From WRDS01 sp964492775 (GTDB taxonomy: Bacteria; Actinomycetota; Coriobacteriia; Anaerosomatales; PHET01), in the NCBI GenBank assembly GCA_964492775.1, contig CAZBLH010000038.1:1-13399 (forward strand): a DNA stretch of 13,399 bases, read 5' to 3'. The translations under genes and the position numbers were made by a program. This document shows positions 5,786-12,906 of the stretch, piece after piece (positions within the stretch are counted from its first letter, which is position 1; the number at the start of each line of letters is the position of its first letter). Below the pieces are notes generated by a model. The model was not told the DNA's origin. It saw only the letters and a list, made by a program, of their open reading frames with translations, and searched no databases.

Positions 5786-7102
5786 GTGGCACGCATCCGC
5801 CCCTTCGCTGCATGGCGCTACGCTGGACCCGAACGCGACATCTCCGATTTGGTTGCGCCGCCATACGACGTCATCTCGGAGTCGATGCGCGACAAACTGC
5901 TGGCCCGGAGCGAGCACAACGCCGTCGCCTTGGAGCTGCCTCAGGGTTCAGCTGACCCCGAATCAAGCGAGAGCCGTTACGCCATGGGACGCGCAACCTG
6001 GGACGAGTGGCGCGACGCCGGCGTACTCATGCGCGACGAACACCCTGCAATCTACGTGCTCGAACAGACCGGGACTGCCGCCGGCCGGTCGTTCCGCAGG
6101 CGGGCGTTCATCGCCGCGGTCGCGCTCGAGCCCTTCTCGGCAGGGGTGATCCTCCCCCACGAGCGCACGTTGCCCAAAGCGCTCGGCGACCGATTCGAGC
6201 TGCTCAAGGCCACCGGAGCGAATCTCAGCCAGGTGCTCGGCCTGTTCGAGGACCCGGACTCCGCCGCGCCGGCGGTGTTCGACGCGGCCGTCACCGGCGA
6301 GCCGATCGCCGAGGCAACCGACGATGCCGGCGTACTCAGCCGCGTGTGGGGCGTCACCGATGCTGAGCGTATCGCCGAGATCGAGGCACTGCTCGACCCC
6401 GCACGCGTCTTCATCGCCGACGGACACCACCGCTACACCGTCGCTCTCGCCTACCGCGACCTCATGCGTGAGACGCTCGGCGATGCAGGGCAGCCCGCTG
6501 CTGACGACGGACTCGCCGACGAACCCGAGCACGACTTCGTGATGATGGCGCTTGTCTCGATCGACGACCCTGACCTTGAGCTGTTGCCCACCCACCGGGT
6601 CGCCGACGCAGATGGCGAGTTCGACGCCCAGGCCTTCAAGGACGCGCTCGCCGAGCATTTCCTGCTCGAGGAGCTCAGCCCCGGGCACCCCACCGGAGCT
6701 CTGGAGGACCTCGACACGCCGGCCTTCCTGGTCAAGACGCGTGCCGACGAGCGAGCATTCCTCGCGCGCCTGCGCCCCGAGGTCAACCTCACCTCGGCGA
6801 TCACCGCCGAGGCCTCTCCGGAATGGAAGCGACTCGACGTCGCTGTGCTCACGGAGCTCATCCTAGAACCTCTGCTCGGCATCCACCCCGACCGCCCCGA
6901 GAGTCTTCGACGCCTCGGCTTCGTGAAGGACCTGCACGAGGCATTGCGCTCGACCGCCGAGCATGACGTCGCGTTCGTGTTGCGCCCCACCGGGCTCGAC
7001 CAGCTGCGGGCGATCGCACTCGGCGGCGAGACGATGCCGCAGAAGAGCACGTACTTCTACCCAAAGCTGCTTACCGGCCTGGTGTTCCGCTCCGCGACCT
7101 GA
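5786..7102 (+). CDS. DUF1015 family protein
   Basis: A 438-residue cytosolic protein of the DUF1015 family; the physiological role is not settled. Family signatures are clear: MARIRPFAAWRY at the start, VAPPYDVI at 23-30, ILPHERTLP at 122-130 followed by GDRFELLKATGANLSQV, IADGHHRY at 210-217, and LLPTHR at 266-271. The conserved His/Asp/Arg-rich motifs suggest a nucleotide- or phosphate-binding catalytic site, but this is inference. The GTG at 5786 has a good CTGGAGG site 5-6 nt upstream and no in-frame competitor. An acidic insertion at about 234-250 looks lineage-specific. The end overlaps the DNA glycosylase gene by 32 bp on the opposite strand. Confidence 0.93.
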   Translation: MARIRPFAAWRYAGPERDISDLVAPPYDVISESMRDKLLARSEHNAVALELPQGSADPESSESRYAMGRATWDEWRDAGVLMRDEHPAIYVLEQTGTAAGRSFRRRAFIAAVALEPFSAGVILPHERTLPKALGDRFELLKATGANLSQVLGLFEDPDSAAPAVFDAAVTGEPIAEATDDAGVLSRVWGVTDAERIAEIEALLDPARVFIADGHHRYTVALAYRDLMRETLGDAGQPAADDGLADEPEHDFVMMALVSIDDPDLELLPTHRVADADGEFDAQAFKDALAEHFLLEELSPGHPTGALEDLDTPAFLVKTRADERAFLARLRPEVNLTSAITAEASPEWKRLDVAVLTELILEPLLGIHPDRPESLRRLGFVKDLHEALRSTAEHDVAFVLRPTGLDQLRAIALGGETMPQKSTYFYPKLLTGLVFRSAT

Positions 7103-7880
7103 CGCCAACGCCCTCCGGCACGATCCAGGTCATGCGCGGACAGAGCGCGCCGAGCCGACACTCGTCGCACAGCGGGGCCTTGGGGCGACAGGTCTGCCTG
7201 CCCACGAGCCACGCCGCCAGATCGAGGAGCGCGGGGTTCTCGGGGCCGTAGCGGGTGGCCGCAGCCTCGATCGCCGCTGCTGAATCCTCCTTGGCAAGGC
7301 CGGAGCGTAGGAATACGCGCCGCACCTGGATGTCGTAGGCCACCTGGCCCCCAGAGCGCTCGGCAAGCTCAACGCCGAAGTGGCGCGCGAGTATCGCCGT
7401 CGCCATCACCGCCTTCTTGCGACCGATACCCTCGAACGCCGACAGGCGTTCGGTAACCTCGATCATCGTCGTGCCCTGCGGCCACATCGCGCTCGCGTCG
7501 CCGTCCCACTCCTCGAGCAGCCTGCGTGCTGCCGACGAGATCCAGCGCGGCAGCGTCGTCTTGAAGCGGTGCAGCATCGGGCGGCTCTGGACCGCCTCGG
7601 CAACGGCTTCGGTGTTCTCGGCGAGGAACGCCAGATCGAGCGTGCCGAGGCGCTGCTGCAGCAGCCACGGTCCCTGCCAGGCGCGCTCGGCGGGGATGCC
7701 CTGGGTGAAGAGGATGCCGATCAGGAAGGCGTTCGGATCGCTCTCAAGTAGCGCGTCAGCTTCCGCGACACCGGTGAAGGAACCGCCGACCTGCGCAGCC
7801 TGGGCCGCCTCCAGCTCGCGTCCGAACTCGACGAGCGCACGGGCGACCTCCGCACGAACCCGCTCGTCCTGCTGATGCAT
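7071..7880 (-). CDS. Endonuclease III-like HhH-GPD DNA glycosylase with a [4Fe-4S] cluster
   Basis: Base-excision repair enzyme of the endonuclease III superfamily, 269 residues. The helix-hairpin-helix motif is FEGIGRKKA (149-157); its Lys155 corresponds to the catalytic lysine of bifunctional glycosylase/AP lyases. The catalytic aspartate is Asp183 in YDIQVRRV, where classical Nth has VDTHIFRV, so the neighbourhood of the aspartate differs. The C-terminal cluster loop is exact: Cys231-x6-Cys238-x2-Cys241-x5-Cys247. The N-terminal ~50 residues (before NAFLIGILFTQGI) are extra relative to Nth, so it is a divergent paralogue rather than Nth itself and its substrate is uncertain. Start at 7880 is chosen because GGGAGGTG lies 4-5 nt upstream; an in-frame GTG at 7892 overlaps that site. 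It lies 27 bp after the two-CW gene, probably co-transcribed. Confidence 0.9.
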   Translation of the reverse strand: MHQQDERVRAEVARALVEFGRELEAAQAAQVGGSFTGVAEADALLESDPNAFLIGILFTQGIPAERAWQGPWLLQQRLGTLDLAFLAENTEAVAEAVQSRPMLHRFKTTLPRWISSAARRLLEEWDGDASAMWPQGTTMIEVTERLSAFEGIGRKKAVMATAILARHFGVELAERSGGQVAYDIQVRRVFLRSGLAKEDSAAAIEAAATRYGPENPALLDLAAWLVGRQTCRPKAPLCDECRLGALCPRMTWIVPEGVGVRSRSGTPGR

Positions 7881-7907
7881 CGCACCTCCCACGGGTCGTG
7901 GCGGGCG

Positions 7908-8153
7908 TCACGCATTCTTGCGCGGACCGTTGGCGTGGAAGAACTCGCAGTAGCGGCACCCTTCCTTGATGGCTGCCGAGCGGTCGAGCGTGGGGTCGAA
8001 GAGGAGGTCGACATCGTTGGTGAGCGCGTAGGTCGGCCGAGTGCATACGGCATACGCGCAGCGCATGGGGCAGAGTTCCTTCGGGTCGACAGCATGCGGG
8101 CAGCCGGCCTGCATCTCCTCGTCGCAGCCGCGGGTCTCCCAGCACTTGGCCAT
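7908..8153 (-). CDS. Small eight-cysteine protein resembling two-CW domain proteins
   Basis: An 81-residue protein with eight cysteines at 4, 10, 18, 28, 32, 37, 66 and 69. The KCWETRGC opening followed by GCPHA and CPMRC resembles the CW-type motif of proteins annotated as two-CW domain; a second Cys pair sits in CRYCEFF near the end. Probably metal-binding (zinc or iron-sulfur), function unknown. The ATG at 8153 has GGAAGGGTG upstream at a rather long distance. It precedes the [4Fe-4S] glycosylase gene by 27 bp on the same strand, so the two are likely one transcript. TAGAAT on the minus strand at 8198-8203 is a possible -10 box, with no good -35. Confidence 0.82.
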   Translation of the reverse strand: MAKCWETRGCDEEMQAGCPHAVDPKELCPMRCAYAVCTRPTYALTNDVDLLFDPTLDRSAAIKEGCRYCEFFHANGPRKNA

Positions 8154-8245
8154 CTGCTTCGCACCCTTCCTGAAGCCGTGTCGGTTGGCGTCGGCTGATT
8201 CTATCCTACGACGCCTGACGGCGCCCGCAGGCAGCGGTTTTCAGG

Positions 8246-8251
8246 TAGACT
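8246..8251 (+). promoter_or_regulatory. Candidate -10 box giving a leaderless flavoprotein transcript
   Basis: TAGACT ends 6 bp before the ATG at 8258, so RNA would start at or next to the A of the start codon. No SD is present in the 15 bp before the ATG (only AGGT at about 15 bp, too far). No clear -35 is visible. The lack of an SD in a window where most genes have one supports this reading. Confidence 0.45.
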
Positions 8252-8257
8252 CCCCAC

Positions 8258-9343
8258 ATGGACAACACGATCTTTGACCACCACTATGACACCCTGGTTG
8301 TGGGGGCCGGCCCTGCCGGCGCTATGGCTGCACTCCACGCCGCCGAGCGCGGTTCGGTACTTCTCATCGACTCCTCGGCACTTCCGCGCGACAAGAGCTG
8401 CGGCGGGATGCTCAACGAGTACTCGCAGGAGTTTCTGGCGGAGTATGGCACGATGCCTCAGAGCCTCATGCTGGACCCTGCCTGGGTGAACTTCCGCTAC
8501 CACGACTGGGACCGTCGCATTCTCAAGCCGACCGAGCTCCAGTTTGCCAACGTCAGCCGTCAGGGATTCGATGACTGGATGATGACGCTGCTGCCCGAGA
8601 ACGTGACCGTCTCGGCCAAGACCTCGCTCGTCACGTTCGAGCAGACTGCCGAGCAGGTGCGCGCCCGGCTGCGTGTCGACGGCACCGACACCACCGTGAC
8701 CGCGAGCTACCTCGTCGGTTGCGACGGTCCACGCTCCACGGTGCGCCGCGAGCTCGGCACAGGCAGTGTAGCCACGTACGTGACCCTCCAGGAGTTCTGC
8801 CGCCTCGAGGGCGAGCTCGAGCCGTACTTCGACTGCATCTACGCGCGTAATATCGGGGACAGCTTCGGTTACGGCTACGTCGTCCCCAAGGGAGACGTCG
8901 CTATCGTCGGCTCAGTCTTCTACCCAAGAACCAAGCGCCCGCACGTCAAGCATGACCAGTTGCTCACCATGCTGCGCGAATCGCTGCCTCTCGGTCCTTC
9001 GGAGAAGCGAGAGGCTTGGGTCGCGCTGTCGGTGCGCAACGCCGCAGACGTGTCGCGCGGCAAAGGCCGCGTTCTGCTCGCAGGCGAGGCCGGCGGATTC
9101 ATGTCGCCGACGAGCGGTGAGGGCATCAGCTACGCGCTTAATACCGGCCGCCTCGCTGGCCGAGCCATCGCGTCCGCCAACGGCTCCGGTGCGCTCGATC
9201 TCTACACGCGCGCCAGCGACGATGTAGCGAACAACATCAGGCGCAAGCTCAAGTGGCTGCCGTTCATGGAGTCGCGGGCCGGCAAGTACGTCGCCGGGTT
9301 CGTCCCCACGCCGATCGTCTCCAAGGTCACCAAGGGACTCTAG
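8258..9343 (+). CDS. Geranylgeranyl reductase family FAD-dependent oxidoreductase
   Basis: A 361-residue flavoprotein of the geranylgeranyl-reductase/PHBH-like group, which reduces isoprenoid double bonds or works on related lipids and quinones; the substrate cannot be read from sequence. The Rossmann FAD motif is VVGAGPAGAMAA at 14-25 with the acidic end of strand 2 at LLIDSSALP. CGGML at 48-52 is the characteristic GGR cysteine motif, CDGPRS at 155-160 the second nucleotide motif, FGYGYVVPKGD at 203-213 the family's aromatic-proline strand, and LLAGEAGGFMSPTSGEGI at 273-290 the third FAD contact. No N-terminal signal or membrane helix. The ATG at 8258 lacks an SD and has a TAGACT box 6 bp upstream. 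It is divergent from the two-CW gene and followed by a strong hairpin. Confidence 0.92.
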   Translation: MDNTIFDHHYDTLVVGAGPAGAMAALHAAERGSVLLIDSSALPRDKSCGGMLNEYSQEFLAEYGTMPQSLMLDPAWVNFRYHDWDRRILKPTELQFANVSRQGFDDWMMTLLPENVTVSAKTSLVTFEQTAEQVRARLRVDGTDTTVTASYLVGCDGPRSTVRRELGTGSVATYVTLQEFCRLEGELEPYFDCIYARNIGDSFGYGYVVPKGDVAIVGSVFYPRTKRPHVKHDQLLTMLRESLPLGPSEKREAWVALSVRNAADVSRGKGRVLLAGEAGGFMSPTSGEGISYALNTGRLAGRAIASANGSGALDLYTRASDDVANNIRRKLKWLPFMESRAGKYVAGFVPTPIVSKVTKGL

Positions 9344-9404
9344 CGGCCCACACGGTACCCGGGTCCCGGAAGGTCCGGGGTTGGCGTCAAACCCTCAAAC
9401 GAAG

Positions 9405-9436
9405 ACGGGTCCTGAGGCACAAGCTTCAGGACCCGT
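9405..9436. terminator. Hairpin terminator between the flavoprotein gene and dcd
   Basis: ACGGGTCCTGA (9405-9415) and TCAGGACCCGT (9426-9436) form a perfect 11-bp stem that can extend by three more pairs to a 4-base loop. It lies 62 bp after the flavoprotein stop and 24 bp after the dcd stop on the other strand, so it can serve both convergent units. Neither side has a real U-run (TTGCG on plus, CTTCG on minus), so it would be a non-canonical terminator. Confidence 0.65.
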
Positions 9437-9459
9437 TGCGTACTCGGCTCGACGAGTCT

Positions 9460-10026
9460 CTACACGCGGCGGTTCAGGTACATACGGCTCGGCGTGGCCT
9501 CGCTCTGCCCCTGATACTTGCTTCCGAGTTCCGGGTGGCCGTAGGGCCGGTCCACGGGCGTTGTCATCTGCGAGAACGAGATCTGCCCGATCCTCATCCC
9601 GGGCGTGAGCACCATCGGAAGGTTCGCGACGTTGGAGAGTTCCAGCGTCAGCTTGCCGTCCCAGCCTGGATCGACGTACCCGGCCGTGGAGTGGATGAGC
9701 AGCCCAAGCCGACCGAGCGAACTCTTGCCCTCAAGCCGCCCGACCACGTCGTCGGGCAGCGCGATACGCTCCGACGTCGTCCCAAGCACGAACTCACCGG
9801 GGTGCAGCACGAACGGCTCCTCTACCGAGGCCGTCACCCGCTCGGTCAGTCCCGGCTGCTCGCGCTCCGGATCGATGTAGGGCAGTCTCGAGTTGCGAAA
9901 CACCTGGAAGTCGTCACCGAGGTGGAGGTCGACACTCGACGGCTGGATATCGTCGGGGTCGAGCGGATCGATGATGATCCGCCCCCTCGCGACTTCAAGC
10001 TTGATCGTCCTGTCCGATAAGACCAT
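9460..10026 (-). CDS. dcd: dCTP deaminase, probably bifunctional (dUMP-forming)
   Basis: Deaminates dCTP; bifunctional members also release pyrophosphate, giving dUMP directly for thymidylate synthase. The 188-residue length is normal, starting MVLSDRTIK with the family IQPSSVDLHLG segment (27-37), VLHPGEFVLG (73-82), GKSSLGRLGL (100-109), HSTAG (112-116), the catalytic Glu129 in TLELSN, and GSKYQGQ (168-174). The HSTAG stretch and the whole core match the Mycobacterium tuberculosis/Methanocaldococcus bifunctional type rather than the HVTAH of E. coli Dcd; this is from memory of those families. The start is ATG 10026; the frame is open upstream but that part overlaps nrdJ. Only 13 bp separate it from the nrdJ stop, with a weak AGAGAAG site, so translation is probably coupled. 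Confidence 0.95.
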   Translation of the reverse strand: MVLSDRTIKLEVARGRIIIDPLDPDDIQPSSVDLHLGDDFQVFRNSRLPYIDPEREQPGLTERVTASVEEPFVLHPGEFVLGTTSERIALPDDVVGRLEGKSSLGRLGLLIHSTAGYVDPGWDGKLTLELSNVANLPMVLTPGMRIGQISFSQMTTPVDRPYGHPELGSKYQGQSEATPSRMYLNRRV

Positions 10027-10039
10027 GGTTATCGCTTCT

Positions 10040-12322
10040 CTATGCGCACTTGCTGTAGCCGCAGCTCCTGCACACGCTGCAGCCGCTCTCGTGCTCAAGC
10101 GAGCCGCCGCACTCGGGGCAGGCTCCAGACAGGTTGTCCAGGGCGTCGGTGTTCCTCGTGATCGCCGTGGCTGCCTGACCGGTCTCCATGTACTGGACTG
10201 CGTGCTCCATCACGATGCCCACAGCATCCGCGCACGATAGCACCTTGCCGCCCTCGGCCCATGACGGCGAGGGGCAGCGGATGCCGCGCAGGTGCTTCAG
10301 GATCGCGTCCGGATCGACGCCCGCGCGCAGCGACACCGAGATCATGCGCGAGAGAGCCTCGGACTGCGAGGCGGCGCACCCGCCCGACTTACCCATCTGC
10401 GTGAAGACCTCGCACATACCCTGTTCGTCCCAGTTGACCGTGACGTACAGGTTGCCGCAGCCGGTCTGGATCTTCTCGGTGCGACCCTGCGTGATCTGCG
10501 GACGCGGGCGTGGCTCAATCTCGCCAGGGACAACCGCCGAACTGTCGGCCGAGCTCGCGCTTGCGGTGCGGCCGGTCGTGAGAACCTGGCCTTCCTTGCT
10601 GCCGTCGCGGTATATCGTGACGCCCTTGACGCCAAGCTCGTAGGCCAGGTCGTAGACGTAGCGCACGTCGTCGGGCGTGGCCTCTGCCGAGAAGTTCACC
10701 GTCTTCGAGACCGCATTGTCGGTGTGCTTCTGGAACGCCGCCTGAGTGCGGATGTGCCAGTCCGGAGCGATATCGTGCGCCGTCACGAAGACTCGGCGGA
10801 CGTCCTCCGGCACGTCCTCGATATCAGCGACCGAACCGTGGTCGGCAATCAGCGACATGAGCTCGCGGCTGTAGAAGCCGCGCTTGACGGCGACCTCCTC
10901 GAAGAGCGGGTTTACCTCGATGAGGCGGTCATTGTCCATGACCGTGCGCACGTAGCTCACAGCGAAGAGCGGCTCCACGCCACTCGAGCAGTTCGCGATG
11001 ATTGAGAGTGTTCCGGTCGGAGCGATCGTGGTCACGGTCGCGTTGCGGATCGGGCCACCCTCCGGGGTGTCATAGATCGAGCCCTCGAAGTTCGGAAACG
11101 CGCCGCGCTCCTCGGCGAGCTTGCGGCTCGCTGCCTTGGCCTCCGCGTCGATGAAGCCCATGATCTTCTCGCCCAACGCCACTGCCTCGTCGCTGTCGTA
11201 GGCCAGGTCGAGCCGGATGAGCAGGTCTGCCCAGCCCATCACACCGAGACCCACCTTGCGGTTGCCGCGAGCAAGCTCGCCGATCTCGGGCAGCGGATAT
11301 TCGTTGACCTCGATGACGTCGTCGAGGAAACGGATGCCGCGGTGCACCACGTCGGCCAGGCGGTCCCAGTCCACGTCGATGCCGGCATCGGTGAGCCTCG
11401 TCATCCTCGCGAGGTTGACCGACCCGAGGTTGCAGGCCTCGTATGGGAGCAGAGGCTGCTCGCCACACGGGTTGGTCGACTCGATCTCGCCGAGGTTCGG
11501 TGTGGGGTTGTCGCGGTTGATGCGGTCGATGAAGATGATGCCCGGGTCGCCAGTGGCCCACGCCATATCGATGATGAGATCGTAGACCTCGCGCGCGTCC
11601 AGCTCGCCGACGACCTCCTTGGAGCGCGGGTTCCTCAATGCGTACGGCGTGCCGGCCTTCACAGCCTCCATGAAGTCCTCGGTGAGCGCGACTGAGATGT
11701 TGAAGTTGGCGAAGTCCCCGTCCGCCTTGCACTTGATGAAGTGCAATATGTCCGGGTGATCGATACGCAGCACGCCCATGTTCGCCCCGCGACGCGTACC
11801 GCCCTGCTTGACCGCCTCGGTAGCCTGGTTGAACACGCGCATGAACGAGACTGGACCGCTCGAGACGCCCTGAGTGGAGCGAACCGAGTCGCCGGCCGGA
11901 CGCAGGCGCGAGAACGAGAAGCCGGTCCCGCCGCCGGACTTGTGGATGAGGGCGGTGTCGCGCACTGCACCAAAGATCGACTCCATCGAGTCGTCCACCG
12001 GCAGCACGAAGCAAGCCGAGAGCTGCTGGAGCTCGCGACCGGCATTCATAAGCGTCGGCGAGTTCGGCAGGAACTCGAGCGAGGTCATGAGGTCGTAGAA
12101 ATCAGCGGCAACCTCGGCGACTCTCGCGTCGTCTGCGCCCCACGAGCGCTCAGCTGAGGCAATGTTCTTGGCGACACGAATGAACATGTCCGAGGGGTTC
12201 TCGATAGGTCGGCCATCCTCGTCCTTCTGCAGGTACCGCTTCTGCAGAACCTTCAGGGAGTTGGGGCTAAGAATGTCGTCGATCGAGCGCGAATATCCGG
12301 TCACGCCGGCCCTTTCCACCAT
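10040..12322 (-). CDS. nrdJ: Adenosylcobalamin-dependent (class II) ribonucleotide reductase NrdJ
   Basis: Makes deoxyribonucleotides with a B12-generated thiyl radical, independent of oxygen. At 760 residues it is of the NrdJ-Z type with a C-terminal zinc/redox tail. Active-site residues are all visible: Cys104 (LSAC) and Cys297 (EACNLG) as the substrate-reducing pair, thiyl Cys286 with Asn284 and Glu288 in NPCGE, the GGGTGFSFSRLRP loop at 130-142, and the phosphate loop APTGTLS at 434-440. A low-complexity Ser/Pro/Arg linker at about 583-611 joins a C-terminal domain. The tail has Cys735, 738, 748 and 751 (zinc) and Cys754-x4-Cys759, the expected redox-relay pair. No N-terminal ATP cone is seen. 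The ATG at 12322 has GAGGAGAGAG upstream. It heads an operon with dcd and has a promoter covered by two NrdR-like boxes. Confidence 0.97.
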   Translation of the reverse strand: MVERAGVTGYSRSIDDILSPNSLKVLQKRYLQKDEDGRPIENPSDMFIRVAKNIASAERSWGADDARVAEVAADFYDLMTSLEFLPNSPTLMNAGRELQQLSACFVLPVDDSMESIFGAVRDTALIHKSGGGTGFSFSRLRPAGDSVRSTQGVSSGPVSFMRVFNQATEAVKQGGTRRGANMGVLRIDHPDILHFIKCKADGDFANFNISVALTEDFMEAVKAGTPYALRNPRSKEVVGELDAREVYDLIIDMAWATGDPGIIFIDRINRDNPTPNLGEIESTNPCGEQPLLPYEACNLGSVNLARMTRLTDAGIDVDWDRLADVVHRGIRFLDDVIEVNEYPLPEIGELARGNRKVGLGVMGWADLLIRLDLAYDSDEAVALGEKIMGFIDAEAKAASRKLAEERGAFPNFEGSIYDTPEGGPIRNATVTTIAPTGTLSIIANCSSGVEPLFAVSYVRTVMDNDRLIEVNPLFEEVAVKRGFYSRELMSLIADHGSVADIEDVPEDVRRVFVTAHDIAPDWHIRTQAAFQKHTDNAVSKTVNFSAEATPDDVRYVYDLAYELGVKGVTIYRDGSKEGQVLTTGRTASASSADSSAVVPGEIEPRPRPQITQGRTEKIQTGCGNLYVTVNWDEQGMCEVFTQMGKSGGCAASQSEALSRMISVSLRAGVDPDAILKHLRGIRCPSPSWAEGGKVLSCADAVGIVMEHAVQYMETGQAATAITRNTDALDNLSGACPECGGSLEHESGCSVCRSCGYSKCA

Positions 12323-12376
12323 CAGCTTTCTCTCTCCTCACGAATTGGAGCCGGGTGTAACGCCAACCCCTCATTA

Positions 12377-12392
12377 CTACTACATATTGCGC
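12377..12392 (-). promoter_or_regulatory. NrdR-like box 1 (downstream, at the nrdJ transcript start)
   Basis: On the minus strand the core is CAATATGTAG (12380-12389), close to the NrdR consensus core CWATATMTWG with one off-consensus base. It covers the predicted nrdJ transcription start (about 12392). It is one of a pair with box 2. Confidence 0.6.
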
Positions 12393-12398
12393 TTTAGC

Positions 12399-12428
12399 AG
12401 CGTATGACGGCCATATCTTGTACGTCAA
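12399..12428 (-). promoter_or_regulatory. Promoter of the nrdJ-dcd operon
   Basis: TTGACG (12423-12428) and TACGCT (12399-12404) are 18 bp apart on the minus strand, predicting a start near 12392 and a leader of about 70 nt containing the GAGGAG site. The same arrangement, TTGAC(T)-18-TACGCT, precedes the NifU-like gene. Confidence 0.6.
12408..12423 (-). promoter_or_regulatory. NrdR-like box 2 (between -35 and -10 of nrdJ)
   Basis: On the minus strand the core is CAAGATATGG (12411-12420), matching CWANATNTNG-type NrdR cores less exactly than box 1. Its centre is exactly 31 bp from that of box 1, the three-helical-turn spacing known for NrdR box pairs, and it fills the promoter spacer. Confidence 0.55.
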
Positions 12429-12539
12429 TCTACTTGCGACGAGCGGCAGGAATGCCTCGCCCGACGGCGGCGTTTGTGGATGGCACTGCAGAGTTCAAGT
12501 GGGTCAACTACTAGCACAAGCGAAGGCCTGCGCGAAACA

Positions 12540-12568
12540 CAAGAAGCCCCTCACCGAGGGGCTTCTTG
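12540..12568 (-). terminator. Rho-independent terminator of the NifU-like gene
   Basis: A perfect 13-bp stem, CAAGAAGCCCCTC and GAGGGGCTTCTTG, with a 3-base loop, starting 26 bp after the NifU-like stop. On the minus strand the stem's own CTTCTTG runs into TGTTT, a moderate U-rich tail. It separates the NifU-like gene from nrdJ-dcd. Confidence 0.85.
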
Positions 12569-12594
12569 ATTACACTGCCTGTTGCCGAGCAGAT

Positions 12595-12828
12595 TTACAC
12601 GCGCTCGACGCGTACGACCTCGGGAACCTGCTCCTTGAGGACGCGCTCGACACCGTTGGCCAACGTCAGCTGCGACATCGGACAGCCACGGCAGGCACCC
12701 TGCAGAGCAACCTTCACGACACCGTCCTCGGATACGTCCACCAGCTCGACATCTCCACCATCGGCCTGCAGGGCCGGGCGGATAAGGCCAAGAGCATCCT
12801 CGACACGCTGCTTCAGTTCTACCGTCAT
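12595..12828 (-). CDS. NifU C-terminal-domain (Nfu-type) iron-sulfur carrier protein
   Basis: A 77-residue stand-alone Nfu domain that binds and passes on an iron-sulfur cluster, usually bridging a dimer through a CxxC pair. The whole protein is the domain: VEDALGLIRPALQADGGDVELVDV, then ALQGACRGCPMSQLTL with Cys46 and Cys49, ending ERVLKEQVPEVVRVERV. The ATG at 12828 is preceded by GAGAGGAC at a normal distance. It has its own promoter (12907-12936) after the rRNA genes and its own terminator, so it is a single-gene unit. Possible clients in this window include the [4Fe-4S] DNA glycosylase, but that is inference only. Confidence 0.95.
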   Translation of the reverse strand: MTVELKQRVEDALGLIRPALQADGGDVELVDVSEDGVVKVALQGACRGCPMSQLTLANGVERVLKEQVPEVVRVERV

Positions 12829-12851
12829 GCGTAAACGTCCTCTCTACATAA

Positions 12852-12874
12852 GCGCGTCCCGATTCAGGACACGC
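12852..12874 (-). other. Hairpin in the leader of the NifU-like gene
   Basis: GCGTGTCC and GGACGCGC pair over 8 bp (one G-U) around a 7-base loop, 23 bp before the start codon. A smaller 5-bp hairpin, CGGCT-GAG-AGCCG, lies just upstream in the same leader (12880-12892). No U-run follows, so it is not a standard terminator. It may be a leader structure of unknown effect. Confidence 0.45.
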
Positions 12875-12906
12875 CCACCGGCTCTCAGCCGAACAGACCA
12901 GCGAAG

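Noticed and set aside
5195..5917. Long minus-strand open frame (240 aa) across azlC, azlD and the DUF1015 start
   Set aside because: Composition is typical of an antisense shadow in GC-rich DNA; azlC, azlD and DUF1015 are clear family members in the other direction.
8213..8232. Inverted repeat GCCTG...CAGGC between the two-CW gene and the flavoprotein gene
   Set aside because: Only 5 bp of stem in GC-rich DNA; too weak to call an operator or terminator.
11070..12014. Minus-strand open frame of 314 aa within nrdJ
   Set aside because: Out-of-frame shadow of nrdJ with a biased Arg/Gly/His composition and no recognisable motif.
12429..12539. Possible cobalamin riboswitch upstream of the B12-dependent nrdJ
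   Set aside because: A GCACTGC-like string is present, but it is on the wrong strand, no B12-box with the surrounding fold is seen, and it lies upstream of the predicted promoter. I see nothing else in this stretch.
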